From positions 1 to 64,000 of the forward strand of contig NZ_JANUQM010000015.1 of assembly GCF_030386795.1 (NCBI RefSeq): DNA of 64,000 nt. Direction: 5' to 3'. Positions 51,120 to 60,162 of this stretch are shown here, piece by piece. Source of the DNA: Streptomyces sp. S.PNR 29 (GTDB lineage: Bacteria; Actinomycetota; Actinomycetes; Streptomycetales; Streptomycetaceae). How positions within the stretch are numbered: position 1 is the stretch's first letter; the number at the start of each line of letters is the position of its first letter. Below the pieces are notes generated by a model that worked only from the letters and a program-made list of their open reading frames with translations, searched no databases and was not told the origin of the DNA. A program made the position numbers and the translations under genes.

Positions 51120-52069
51120 CGGTCAGGTCCGTCGAGAGGGAGGACGGGGGCCGCGAGGGTTTCGTCGCGATCGCACACGAGGGTGTCTCCGCTCACCCGG
51201 AGGCGGGCGACATGGACCGAACTCCGGCGGTCCTCGCGGCTGGTGTGGGGTCCGGGGTGCTCGTCGGAGCGCCCGGGGTGCGTGAAGTAGAAGATGAACG
51301 CGCCGAGTTCGCTGGTGACGACATCAGCGTGGTAGCCGTATCCTCCGTCGTCCGGGCCCTGCCCGGGGCGATCGAGGATGAGTCCTCGCGGTTCCCATGT
51401 CTCCAGGTCCGTCGAGTGGAGTACCCGCTGTCCGTGCCACTCATCGATGATCATCCAGTGGCTACCGCCGAACTCGAAGACGTTCGGACCTTCGTGCGTC
51501 GAGATCTCCACGGAGGGCCCCCGGACGGTCCACTGGGCCAGATCGTCGCTGTCAGCCGCGTAGGTGTGCGACTGATCGGCCTCGTCCTTGTACCACATGC
51601 GGTAGCCCCCCGTGGGCAGACGCAGGACGCAGGCGTCGATCACTCTGTCGGACGAGAGCGACAGGGTGGAACGGTAAGTCCATGAGAAGAGGTCGTGGCT
51701 CGTGTAGTGGCGGATCACACGTGCGTGGCCGTCCCACTGGGTGGGAACACCGCGGATCACGCTGACGTACATGTGGTACTGGGTTCCGTCGTCGATGATC
51801 TCGGGGGCCCAGTAGGTATGCCGCCCGGGCTCGATGTTCAGCCCTTCGGCGATTCCCCGGTACAGCCACGTGGCTCCGCCGTCCGCGGAGGACGCGATCC
51901 CGATGTCCGTCCCGTGCACCCAGCTCACGTCGTTCATGGGGGGCGCGTCGGCACGGCGGTTGGTGTAGAACATCCACCATGCGCGGGCGTGCCGGTTCCA
52001 GATGAGAGTGGGGTCGGCCGCGCCGTCGTGGATGGGGTCGCGGAACAGAGGTCGGGCAATGGGGGTCAT
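51116..52069 (-). CDS. GH43/GH32-like five-bladed beta-propeller glycosidase-type protein
   Basis: 317 aa from ATG 52069 (GGGAAGAA upstream); the 5' extension of the frame is low-complexity. Propeller motifs: FRDPIHDGAADPTLIWNRHA (candidate base Asp), MFYTNRRADAP, HTYWAPEIIDDGTQYHMYVS, DACVLRLPTGGYRMWYKDEA (candidate acid Glu) and SHWMIIDEWHGQRVLHSTD. No signal peptide, so cytosolic. It would act on short oligosaccharides. It lies 205 bp after the fucosidase gene on the same strand. Confidence 0.85.
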   Translation of the reverse strand: MTPIARPLFRDPIHDGAADPTLIWNRHARAWWMFYTNRRADAPPMNDVSWVHGTDIGIASSADGGATWLYRGIAEGLNIEPGRHTYWAPEIIDDGTQYHMYVSVIRGVPTQWDGHARVIRHYTSHDLFSWTYRSTLSLSSDRVIDACVLRLPTGGYRMWYKDEADQSHTYAADSDDLAQWTVRGPSVEISTHEGPNVFEFGGSHWMIIDEWHGQRVLHSTDLETWEPRGLILDRPGQGPDDGGYGYHADVVTSELGAFIFYFTHPGRSDEHPGPHTSREDRRSSVHVARLRVSGDTLVCDRDETLAAPVLPLDGPDR

Positions 52070-52274
52070 CGGTTCTTCCCAGGCGTGAGCGTGATGGTGG
52101 CCTTGGCCGTGGTCGGCAGGCCCATGGACGGCGGGTACGTCGGAGTGGTCAGCCCTTTCGTCCGCGCCGAACACCAGCTCGCCGCCAGGGCCGAAGGCGA
52201 GGTGGCGAGGACGGGCAAGGATCAGCTTCGCCCTGCGAGGATCCCTCCCGCTCCTCGAGCGGCTCGGTGGGCGG

Positions 52275-53600
52275 TCACCGGAGGGCGAAGCGGATGGCGA
52301 CGGGTAGCGCCGTACCAAGGCCGCCAGTCGTGACGTGGACGCCGACCGGGGCGGCTTCCGCCTCGACGGGATGACCGTCCAGGCGTTCCGCCGTAGCCGG
52401 ATCCAGCAGTCCCTGCCGCGTCTTCAGGACGACACGTCCGCCTGCCACGTCAGGGATGTCGGCCACGAAGGCGTAGGCGTGGTGTTCGTCGCGGGTCCAA
52501 CGGACCCACGGAGCGCCGTCCTGCGGCTCGACGTCACCCGGATGCAACGGCCGCGTCGCGTGCACGGCGCCGGTATGGCATGCCATCCAGGACGCCATGC
52601 CCTCCAGAACGGCGCGTTGCTCCGGCGGGAGTGTGCCGTCGGCCTTCGGGCCGACGTTGAGCAGCAGGTTCCCGCCGCGAGAGACGACGTCGACCAGCAG
52701 CCGGACTGCGCCCGCCGGATCCAGCAGGTGCTCGGGTCCTTCCGTTTGGTTGTAGCCGAAGGAGAAACCGATGCCCCGGCAGTTCTCCCAGCAGGCGGCC
52801 CGCTCGTTGGCCCGGCCCGCCTCGTACTCGGTGGTCAGGTAGTCGGCGTGAGCGCTGTCCCAGCGGTCGTTCACCACGCCTTCCGGCACGGTGGCGTAGT
52901 AGTGGGAGAAGAGCTCCGGGAGGTCGGGGCGGCCCGCTCGGGGCCAGCCGATGTCGTTCCACAGCACGTCCGGGCGATGGCGGTCGATCAGGTCGAGGAC
53001 CTGCCGGTACGCGTAGGCGGCGTAAGCGGCCTCGTGAGGCCGTCCCTCGTCCATCCGGTCCTCGTGGAGAATGGGATCCCGTCGGCCGGCATACCAGTCG
53101 ATGCCGCCGGAGTAGTACACGCCGAACCGCAGGTCGCGGGCCCGGACGGCGGCGGCGAGGTCGGCGATCAGGTCGCGGCGCGGACCACAGTGGACGGTGT
53201 TGCGGGTGCCGGTGCCCGGCGCCTCCCACAGGGCTATTCCGTCGTGGTGCTTGGTCGTGGGAACGACGTAGCGCGCACCCGCCCGGGCGAACAGGTCCAC
53301 CCAGTCCGCGGGGTCGAAGAGCTCGGCCTTCCACGCGTCGAGGAACTCGTCATAGGGGCGTCCGCCGTGAACGGTGCGATGGTGTTCCTGGGCGGGGCTG
53401 CCCTCGATCTGGATGGTGTTCCAGTACCACTCTGCGTACGGGTTGTGCTTGAACCACACGTCGGGGTCGACGACGCCGAGCTCGCCGGTGGGCTCGGCCC
53501 ACGCCGGCACCGAGTACGCGCCCCAGTGGAGAAAGATGCCGAACTTGGCGTCGGTGAACCACGTGGGGACCGGCCGACCGCTCTGAGGGAAGTCGTTCAC
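52275..53600 (-). CDS. Alpha-L-fucosidase (GH29)
   Basis: 441 aa from GTG 53600 (GGAG upstream). N-terminal WFTDAKFGIFLHWGAYSVPA, then GARYVVPTTKHHDGIALW (the HHDG motif), FGVYYSGGIDWY, the nucleophile region PDVLWNDIGWP (Asp), and SRGGNLLLNVGPKADGTLP, all classic GH29. It removes terminal alpha-fucose with retention. No signal peptide, so it works on imported oligosaccharides. It is the first gene of a unit with the GH43-like gene. The C-terminal beta-sandwich (about 350-441) is short but present. Confidence 0.95.
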   Translation of the reverse strand: MNDFPQSGRPVPTWFTDAKFGIFLHWGAYSVPAWAEPTGELGVVDPDVWFKHNPYAEWYWNTIQIEGSPAQEHHRTVHGGRPYDEFLDAWKAELFDPADWVDLFARAGARYVVPTTKHHDGIALWEAPGTGTRNTVHCGPRRDLIADLAAAVRARDLRFGVYYSGGIDWYAGRRDPILHEDRMDEGRPHEAAYAAYAYRQVLDLIDRHRPDVLWNDIGWPRAGRPDLPELFSHYYATVPEGVVNDRWDSAHADYLTTEYEAGRANERAACWENCRGIGFSFGYNQTEGPEHLLDPAGAVRLLVDVVSRGGNLLLNVGPKADGTLPPEQRAVLEGMASWMACHTGAVHATRPLHPGDVEPQDGAPWVRWTRDEHHAYAFVADIPDVAGGRVVLKTRQGLLDPATAERLDGHPVEAEAAPVGVHVTTGGLGTALPVAIRFALR

Positions 53601-53861
53601 GCTGCAAGCTCCGGATACATCGGATTGATTTCGCGAGAGAACCGTAGATGTTCGAGAGGTAAAGCGCCAGATTGCGACAGTCTTCCCAGATAGGTAGGAG
53701 GTCTAGTCGTGCACTTCCTGTACCTCTTGGCCTCGCCCGTCCGGCTGACGGTCCTGATGTCGCAGTATCGGAGGAACCGCATGCCCCAGCCGGCGCCCCG
53801 GCTTTCGAGCCGCGGAGTACGAACCCGTCCCGTCGTGTGCCGGGTGCAGACGCCGCTCGGT
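53601..53861. promoter_or_regulatory. Fucosidase upstream region
   Basis: 260 bp between the fucosidase start and the end of the next gene on the same strand. A relatively A/T-rich segment at 53610-53660 contains ATACATCGGATT. The related CATCGGATGTAT occurs upstream of the beta-helix gene (56691-56702), which may reflect a shared regulator. Confidence 0.35.
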
Positions 53862-56663
53862 CTAACCGCGTATGCGGAAGCCGTCCAGCGTCGCGTATTT
53901 GCCGCTGAGCTTGACCAATTGCACGGTGTGCTCACCGGCCGTCAGCCCCTCGACGGAGAAGATCACCTGCTGCACCTGGCGCGTGGGGGAGGTGGTGTCG
54001 ACGACGCCCTGGGAGGTGGCGTCCACGAAGATCTCCACGTTGCCCTGGTCGGAGTACTTCTCGCCGAGGACCTCGATGCCCGTGCCGTGGAAGGTCAGGG
54101 ACGCGGAAGCGCCATTGCCGGTGGTGTAGTGGACGTCGTCGGCCAGGTCACCGAGGCCGCGGCCCGCGGAGAGACCCCAGGTGCCGGTGAACGCTGTGCC
54201 TGCCGTGTTGTTGACGGTCTCGACCCCGGTCGGCTTGTGCACGGTGAGGGTGGCGGCAGCCTGGTTGCGCCAGAGTGTCAGCTTGATCTCCGAACCGGCG
54301 GGGAGCTTGGTGTACGGGCGCCAGAAGCTGTTCCGGTCGGTGACCTTCGTGCCGTTGATCTCCTGGATGACGTCGTTGGTGCGCAGTCCCTGTTGGTAGG
54401 CGTACGAGTCTCCGGGGACGGTGCGCAGCACCAGGCCGTCGTAGTCGGTCAGTCCCGTCGAGGACTTGACCTCTTCCGAGTAGACCATGGTCACGGGCGC
54501 GCCCCACAGTGGCTCGGCGAGTGCTTCGTACGGGTCGATCGGGGCGGCGGCCTGCCACGTGAGCGGCGGCGGCGTGGGTGTGCCCGGTGTGCCGAAGTTG
54601 TCCATGGGGACGTTGCGGAATCCCAGGGCGAGCGCGGGGGAGTCGTCCGTGACGGTGTAGTCCAGGTTCTTCGGGTCGGTGAAGGGGTTGGAGCCGCTGA
54701 ACTCCGGGTCGGCGACGACCGAGTTGACGTCGAGCCCCTGGGCACGCCAGGAGTCGCTGATGTCACGGACGGGTTTGCCGTCCGCCCAGAAGAGGTTCTT
54801 GTCGATGACCGGCCTGGACTTGGCCATGTCGACGCCGATCAGGCTGTACGGCTCGCCGGTGACGAAGACGTTCGTCTCGATCACGTCGCTGCTCTCCGCG
54901 TACCAGACGTGGAAGTGGGCGCCCCCGTTGACGAAGATGTTGTTGCGGACGGTGCGGTAGAAGCCTTCGCGTAGTTTGACACCGCCGTTGAGCAGCAGGT
55001 TGTCCTCGATGAGGTAGTTGGATGAGCCGTCGTCGAGGTCGATGTCCCACGCGGAGTGGTGCCGGATCCGGTTGTGCCGGATGACGATGGTCTCGATCAC
55101 GTCCAGCTTGGCGTACCTCTTCTTCGTCGCGTCGTCGGCGTCCAGCGGCCAGAAGCGGTCGCGGCCCCAGGAGTTGAACGGGCCGTGGTCCGAGGTCTCC
55201 TTGACGGCGTTGAAGATGGAGTTGTCCTCGATCAGGTGACCGCCCCAGGTGCCGTCGTTGATGTTGACGCAGGCACGGGGGCCGTCGTGCATGGTGTTGC
55301 CCTTGACGGTGATGCGGCTGCTCATCGAGATATGCACATTCGAGGTCTGCTTCTCGAACTGCCCGTTGTCGTGCATGTGGTTGTCGCTGACGGTGATCTC
55401 GCGCGGGTAGTTCTCGGACTGCGGACCAGGTGTGGTGTCGTCGATGGTCTTGCGGAAGGCGTCCCAGGTGGACGGCTCGCGCACCGCGTCGGGGCGGCCG
55501 ACGATCGCGACGTCGGAGGCGCCGGAGTGGCTGAACTCGTTCCGGGCGACGGTGTTGCGGCGGTTGTACCCGTCCATGAAGACCGCGTTGCCGCCGAGCT
55601 GGTCGAAGAGAGAGCCCTCCACGGTGATGTACTCGGTGTTCCGCAGGTAGACGGCGCCGGTGCGGGCGATCGCCCAGTCACCCAACTGGAGCTTCTCGTA
55701 AGGCGTGTTGAAGAGGGTGCGATGGGTCTGGGTGAAGGTGAACCCGGAGAAGGCCAGGTGCGCGACCGGCTTGCCGGGGCCTTCGCCCTCGACGTGGATC
55801 AGCTCGTTCAGTTCGGCGGTCTCGATCCGGGCCGAGGCCAGGTCGGTGCCCTCGGGCGGGTAGAAGTAGAGCTGTCCGGCATCCTTGTCGTAGAACCACT
55901 CTCCAGGGGTGTCGAGCTCCTCGAAAACGTTCTCCACCATGCGGTGGGTGCGGTGCATTCCGCTACCGCGGTTGTTGTCGCCGACCCATTCCAGCTGCGG
56001 GGTGCCGTCCTCGTTCACTCCGGTGATCTTGTAGCTGTTCCCACCCCACTCTCCCTGGTGGAGGGCACGGACCAGGCCGGTGGCCGGGTTTCGCCAGGTG
56101 GCCACGCGCGCGGGGGATATGGCGTCGGCGGCGGTGCCGCCGAGGACCTGGGCCTTGGGGTCGTAGCTGGGATAGCGGGCGAGTGTCTGGCGCTCACCGT
56201 TCAGGAACAGCCCGTCGAAGTCGAGGCCGGTGCCGATGTCGGCCACCATGATGCCGCCCCGGTACTCCTGCCATGTCGGCCTGAGCAGCCGGCCGCCGCT
56301 GAGTACCACCGTCTCGCCCGGCGCGGCCTCGTAGGAGACCGGAGCCCCGGCCGTGCCGGAGTCCTCGACACCGAACGTGAGGGTCTTCTTCAGGTGGTAG
56401 GTGCCGCTGTGCACCACGACCTTCACCGGTCCCGCCTCGGTGCGGGCGGCGACCCGTGCCCTCTCCTGGGCGGCCTGCAAGGTGAGCAGCGGCCGCGCGG
56501 AGGTGCCGGGGGCCCGGTCGCTGCCACGGGGGGAGACGTGGATGCTGACACCGGGTGCGGCGGCGGTCCCGGCCGCGGCCGCTGTGCGCGGCAGGGCGGC
56601 ACTCGAGAGCAGGGCGGCCGCCGCGGTGACCACAGGCCGCCGGGGGATTCTCGGGGACGTCAT
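53862..56663 (-). CDS. Secreted parallel beta-helix protein with PDZ and C-terminal sugar-binding-type domain
   Basis: 933 aa from ATG 56663 (AAGGAG upstream). Signal peptide with twin Arg (RIPRRPVVTAAAALLSSAAL). A right-handed beta-helix covers about 45-700, with repeated N/D-rich turns (YLRNTEYITVEGSLFDQLGG, NYLIEDNLLLNGGVKL), as in pectate-lyase-fold and GH141-type enzymes. A PDZ domain follows at about 720-815 (VPGDSYAYQQGLRTNDVIQE), then a beta-sandwich ending AGEHTVQLVKLSGKYATLDG, probably carbohydrate-binding. It probably cleaves a complex plant or algal glycan outside the cell. The PDZ inside such an enzyme is unusual. Confidence 0.88.
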   Translation of the reverse strand: MTSPRIPRRPVVTAAAALLSSAALPRTAAAAGTAAAPGVSIHVSPRGSDRAPGTSARPLLTLQAAQERARVAARTEAGPVKVVVHSGTYHLKKTLTFGVEDSGTAGAPVSYEAAPGETVVLSGGRLLRPTWQEYRGGIMVADIGTGLDFDGLFLNGERQTLARYPSYDPKAQVLGGTAADAISPARVATWRNPATGLVRALHQGEWGGNSYKITGVNEDGTPQLEWVGDNNRGSGMHRTHRMVENVFEELDTPGEWFYDKDAGQLYFYPPEGTDLASARIETAELNELIHVEGEGPGKPVAHLAFSGFTFTQTHRTLFNTPYEKLQLGDWAIARTGAVYLRNTEYITVEGSLFDQLGGNAVFMDGYNRRNTVARNEFSHSGASDVAIVGRPDAVREPSTWDAFRKTIDDTTPGPQSENYPREITVSDNHMHDNGQFEKQTSNVHISMSSRITVKGNTMHDGPRACVNINDGTWGGHLIEDNSIFNAVKETSDHGPFNSWGRDRFWPLDADDATKKRYAKLDVIETIVIRHNRIRHHSAWDIDLDDGSSNYLIEDNLLLNGGVKLREGFYRTVRNNIFVNGGAHFHVWYAESSDVIETNVFVTGEPYSLIGVDMAKSRPVIDKNLFWADGKPVRDISDSWRAQGLDVNSVVADPEFSGSNPFTDPKNLDYTVTDDSPALALGFRNVPMDNFGTPGTPTPPPLTWQAAAPIDPYEALAEPLWGAPVTMVYSEEVKSSTGLTDYDGLVLRTVPGDSYAYQQGLRTNDVIQEINGTKVTDRNSFWRPYTKLPAGSEIKLTLWRNQAAATLTVHKPTGVETVNNTAGTAFTGTWGLSAGRGLGDLADDVHYTTGNGASASLTFHGTGIEVLGEKYSDQGNVEIFVDATSQGVVDTTSPTRQVQQVIFSVEGLTAGEHTVQLVKLSGKYATLDGFRIRG

Positions 56664-57422
56664 GGGGCTCCTTGGGAACGCAAGGTCAGCCATCGGATGT
56701 ATGGGCGAATGAGCGACCGGATCGATCGTCGACTGCAGCGGAACGCTAGGAATTCATCCGATCACTGTCAAGGAGTTTGGCGGAGGAACCGAAACGACAG
56801 CCGGTCGGGTGTGCTCTGCCGGCCCAACGGCGCCCTGGAGCCGTTCAAGACACCGGTCAGTACCCGCTCCGCCGAGATGCCCGGTGCCGTCCGTGTGGTG
56901 GATGAGGGTCGCAATCCACGCCGAATCCAGAAGGCCCTCACCCTGGCAAGTTCCCGTTGCCAACGGGTCGAGACAGCACACCTGGGCGCAGGCCTCTTGA
57001 CTGATCCGGCGCGATGATGTCAGCGTTCTGTAGCGCTACAAGAAACCGGTTACTGGCCGATTCCAGCGCCTCGAAGACGAGACAGTCATGGTCAGGGAAT
57101 GCCGCACCCCCCTGCTCGCGACCTCCCAACCAAGCGCCCCCTGCACCTCAGCACACTATTCGATCAAGTCGACATCACCGTTGGTCTGAGCCGCTCGGGG
57201 CCCACTTGAGCTACACCACCCCGGTGGCATCAACCGCGCCAAGGTCAAGGTGGCCGCGCGTGCCGAGCCCTGGCGCCCCCGATCAACCCATCGTCCACGC
57301 CACGCCTGAGCAGGAGTACGTGGCGTGATCAACACCGACGAGAAGGGGGACCGGCTTCTGGATGCCGAAGAAGGCCCGCAACGAGGAGGCGGCCGGCGGG
57401 TCTCCGAGTCAATGACTGGATC
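56664..57422. promoter_or_regulatory. Divergent control region between the two secreted enzymes
   Basis: About 760 bp with no intact gene. ATCGGATG (56692-56699) and CATCCGAT (56755-56762) form an inverted repeat. TGTAGCGCTACA (57029-57040) is a perfect 12-bp palindrome of LacI-family operator style, followed by AACCGGTT (57044-57051). Such sites suggest sugar-responsive control. No regulator gene is nearby. Confidence 0.45.
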
Positions 57423-57521
57423 GCGGCGGGCGCCGTGATGTACGTCGTCCCGAGCCTGCCGATGTTTCTCGTCGCCCAGCGCGGTCCCGTCGCCGGGATG
57501 GCCACCTCCGGTCTCAAGTGA
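57423..57521 (+). pseudogene. Sugar ABC transporter permease (MalG type), C-terminal relic
   Basis: AAGAVMYVVPSLPMFLVAQR then GPVAGMATSGLK and a stop is the last membrane helix and tail of MalG-type permeases (LPxLxxFLxAQRxxVxGLTxGAVK). Nothing of the EAA loop or earlier helices precedes it in frame. It ends 57 bp before the GH28-like gene, suggesting that an ABC importer once preceded that gene. Confidence 0.65.
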
Positions 57522-57578
57522 CCACCCCGCTTTCCACGCGTGTCTCTCATCTCCCCCTTATAGCTAAGGAACTGCTCC

Positions 57579-59363
57579 ATGAACGACACCCAGGGCACCG
57601 GCCTGACCCGGCGCACCGTTCTCCAGGCTGCGGGTGCCGCCGCGGCCGCCTACTCCCTGATCGGCACCGCGGCCGGCACCGCGCTCGCGGACGACACCCC
57701 CGCGTCGGACAACAAGCTGGTGGTGTACCCCATCCCCAGCGGCGTCCCCACCAATGCGAGTTACTCCGTCAAGGCCCGTACGCCGGGCGGCGACTGGCAG
57801 ACGGTGCCCGTCTACCGCGCCAGAGCGAAGCAGATCGATCCGAACACGGGCAGTGGTCCGGTGTTCAACTCCTCCGTGGCCATGTTCGACTTCCAGGGCA
57901 CCGTGGAGGTCGCCGCCACGTCCGCCAAGGGCACGATCGGCACCGCGCGGATCCGCCCCCTGTCGTACGGCACCCAGTTCACAGTGGACGGCGCCACGAT
58001 CAGCTTCACCCTCACCGAGCCGCGCAACCTCTCCATCGAGGTCGACGGGGACATCTTCAACAACCTGCAGCTGCACGCCAACCCGATCGAGACGTACGTC
58101 CCCGACCCTGGGGACGAGGACATCATCTACTTCGGCCCCGGCCTGCACAGGACCGCGAACAACGTACTGACCGTGCCCAGCGGCAAGACGGTCTACCTGG
58201 CCGGCGGCGCGGTGCTGACGTCGCGGGTGGCGTTCCAGAACGTGGAGAACGCCCGGCTGCGGGGTCGCGGTGTGCTGTACAACTCCCCGAGCGGCGTGCT
58301 GGTCGAATACTCGAAGAACATAGAGATCGACGGCGTGACGGTACTCAACCCCAGCAGCGGCTACGCGATCAACGTGGGCCGGTCCCAGCAGGTCACCATC
58401 CACAACTTCCACGCCTACAGCCACGGCCAGTGGGGCGACGGCATCGACATCTTCTGCAGCGAGGACATCCTGATCGACAACGTCTGGATGCGCAACGCCG
58501 ACGACTGCATCGCGATCTACGCCCACCGCTGGGACTACTACGGCGACTGCCGCAACATCACCGTCCGCGACTCCACCCTCTGGGCGGACGTCGCGCACCC
58601 GGTCAACGTCGGCACGCACGGCAACACCGACAACCCGGAGACCATCGAGAACCTCGTCTTCAGCAACATCGACATCCTCGACCACCGCGAACCGCAGATG
58701 AACTACCAGGGCTGCATCGCGCTCAACCCCGGCGACAGCAACCTGGTGCGCAACGTCCGCGCCCAGGACATCCGGGTGGAGGACTTCCGCTGGGGCCAGC
58801 TGATCAACATGCGGGTCATGTTCAACAAGTCGTACAACACCTCCATCGGCCGGGGCATCGACGGCGTGTACATCAAGAACCTGTCGTACAACGGCACGCA
58901 CGCCAACCCGGCGATCATGGTCGGCTACGACGCGGACCACGCCATCAAGAACGTCACCTTCCAGAACCTGGTCATCAACGGCAAGTTCATCGGCAACGGG
59001 ATGAAGAAGCCCGGCTGGTACACGTTCTGGGACATGATGCCCGCGTACGCCAACGAGCACGTGCTGAACGCGCGGTTCCTGAACTCCACCGACGCCACGT
59101 CCACGAACGCGCCCCAGATCACCAGCCCCGACCAGGCCGCGGGCACCAAGAACCAGGTCTTCAACTACCTGATCACGGCCAGCGAGCTGCCGACGTCGTT
59201 CAGCGCGGACGGGCTGCCGAAGGGGCTGGACATCGACACGGGCACCGGTCTGATCTCCGGTGTCATGAGGGACAACGTCGGCTCCTTCGACGTCACCGTG
59301 TCGGCCGCCAACAGCGTCGGCACCGCGACCCAGACCGTCACGCTCACCGTTCAGTACCCGTGA
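57579..59363 (+). CDS. Tat-secreted GH28-like (polygalacturonase-fold) enzyme with Ig-like C-terminus
   Basis: 594 aa from ATG 57579 (AAGGAA upstream). Tat signal LTRRTVLQAAGAAAAAYSLI, cut after TALA. The beta-helix covers about 190-490 with KTVYLAGGAVLTSRVAFQNV, RLRGRGVLYN, GQWGDGIDIFCSED and NVWMRNADDCIAIYAHRW (the acidic GH28 region, N-x-DD) and HPVNVGTHGN. The C-terminal ~90 residues form a putative-Ig domain (SPDQAAGTKNQVFNYLITAS, GLPKGLDIDTGTGLISG). It hydrolyses uronate- or rhamnose-type linkages outside the cell. The substrate cannot be fixed from sequence alone. Confidence 0.88.
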   Translation: MNDTQGTGLTRRTVLQAAGAAAAAYSLIGTAAGTALADDTPASDNKLVVYPIPSGVPTNASYSVKARTPGGDWQTVPVYRARAKQIDPNTGSGPVFNSSVAMFDFQGTVEVAATSAKGTIGTARIRPLSYGTQFTVDGATISFTLTEPRNLSIEVDGDIFNNLQLHANPIETYVPDPGDEDIIYFGPGLHRTANNVLTVPSGKTVYLAGGAVLTSRVAFQNVENARLRGRGVLYNSPSGVLVEYSKNIEIDGVTVLNPSSGYAINVGRSQQVTIHNFHAYSHGQWGDGIDIFCSEDILIDNVWMRNADDCIAIYAHRWDYYGDCRNITVRDSTLWADVAHPVNVGTHGNTDNPETIENLVFSNIDILDHREPQMNYQGCIALNPGDSNLVRNVRAQDIRVEDFRWGQLINMRVMFNKSYNTSIGRGIDGVYIKNLSYNGTHANPAIMVGYDADHAIKNVTFQNLVINGKFIGNGMKKPGWYTFWDMMPAYANEHVLNARFLNSTDATSTNAPQITSPDQAAGTKNQVFNYLITASELPTSFSADGLPKGLDIDTGTGLISGVMRDNVGSFDVTVSAANSVGTATQTVTLTVQYP

Positions 59364-59402
59364 TGCGGCACCACTGATCCAGAAGCCACCCAGTGACCCC
59401 CC

Positions 59403-59730
59403 GTGCTTCCCCTCAGCAGACGTTCGTTCCTCGGCGCATGCGGGGCTCGTAGTCGCTGCCGGAGGCGGCCTGCTGTCCGCCTCCCCCTCGGCTGCCTGGG
59501 CCCAGGACGACACCACCAGGCTCCGGGCTTTCACCCACCCCGGGCTGCCGGCCAGATCACCACTTGGGTCCGCGGCCCCACCAACTTCCAGAACCAGGCC
59601 GTCGCCGACTCGGCCGCCGCCTACCAGCTGGCCCTCATGTGGTGCATCACCGGCAACCGGGTCTACGCCGACAAGGCCCGCGACATCCTCAACGCCTGGT
59701 CGGCCTCCCTTACGGCCATCTCGGGTGCCG
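59403..59730 (+). pseudogene. Alginate-lyase-family protein, N-terminal part with frameshifts
   Basis: GTG 59403 starts a Tat signal (LPLSRRSFLGACG). After a frameshift the signal continues as LVVAAGGGLLSASPSAAWAQ and then RLRAFTHPGLPA. After another shift comes QITTWVRGPTNFQNQAVADS then AAAYQLALMWCITGNRVYAD and KARDILNAWSASLTAISG, the alpha/alpha-toroid start of PL5-type lyases. It breaks off there. At least two frameshifts and truncation make it non-functional. Confidence 0.75.
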
Positions 59731-60149
59731 ACGGTCCACCTTCACGGGCAACGCGGCAGTCAACGCCCCCTGCCTGCTGCGGCTGAAGCGCACCGGGACA
59801 CACTTCGCCGCTTCCGCCTCGACCGACGAGGGCGTCAGCCGGCCCCCCTCGCTGTGGGAGACATCCCCGGCTTCGGTGACGCCCCTAGGCCGTGTCCGCA
59901 AAGTCCCTCCTGCCCCGCGACGCCTGGCACGCACTCTCGCCGCACCGGGCGCAGACCCAAGTACGTCCAGTACGAGGGGCTGCACCCGGCACGCCGAGAG
60001 CACGCACCAGACGCCGCAGGGCCCGCCCTCCGGGCGGACGGAGGGACTTTGCGGACACGACCTAGTACGTGGGCCTCGTGGTCTGCTCCCGCAACCCCCT
60101 GGCCCGCAGCACCACCGAGTTCGACGAGGTGAGCATCACCCCCATGTAA
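59731..60149 (+). pseudogene. Glycosidase beta-sandwich (DUF1349-like) C-terminal relic split by a MITE
   Basis: FTGNAAVNAPCLLRLKRTGT then HFAASASTDEG is a concanavalin-like domain (xPxWLRLxRTGxxFxAxxSTDG). In another frame VGDIPGFGDA continues to 59884. After the 181-bp element the closing strands follow: YVGLVVCSRNPLARSTTEFD then EVSITPM and a stop at 60147. So the relic is interrupted by the inserted element and also carries a frameshift. Confidence 0.6.
59885..60065. mobile_element. 181-bp MITE-like element with 26-bp terminal inverted repeats
   Basis: Left end 59885-59910 starts CTAGGCCGTGTCCGCAAAG. Right end 60040-60065 is its reverse complement with one mismatch in 26. Both outermost four bases are CTAG, so a CTAG target duplication is possible. 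The interior (about 129 bp) has no transposase. It lies inside the sugar-binding relic. Terminal repeats of this size on a short non-coding body define a non-autonomous element, probably moved by an IS with matching ends elsewhere in the genome. Confidence 0.8.
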
Positions 60150-60162
60150 TCCTCCACACGCC

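Noticed and set aside
57564..59534. 656-codon minus-strand ORF
   Set aside because: Antisense to the GH28-like gene; the real frame has a Tat signal, beta-helix motifs and a ribosome site.
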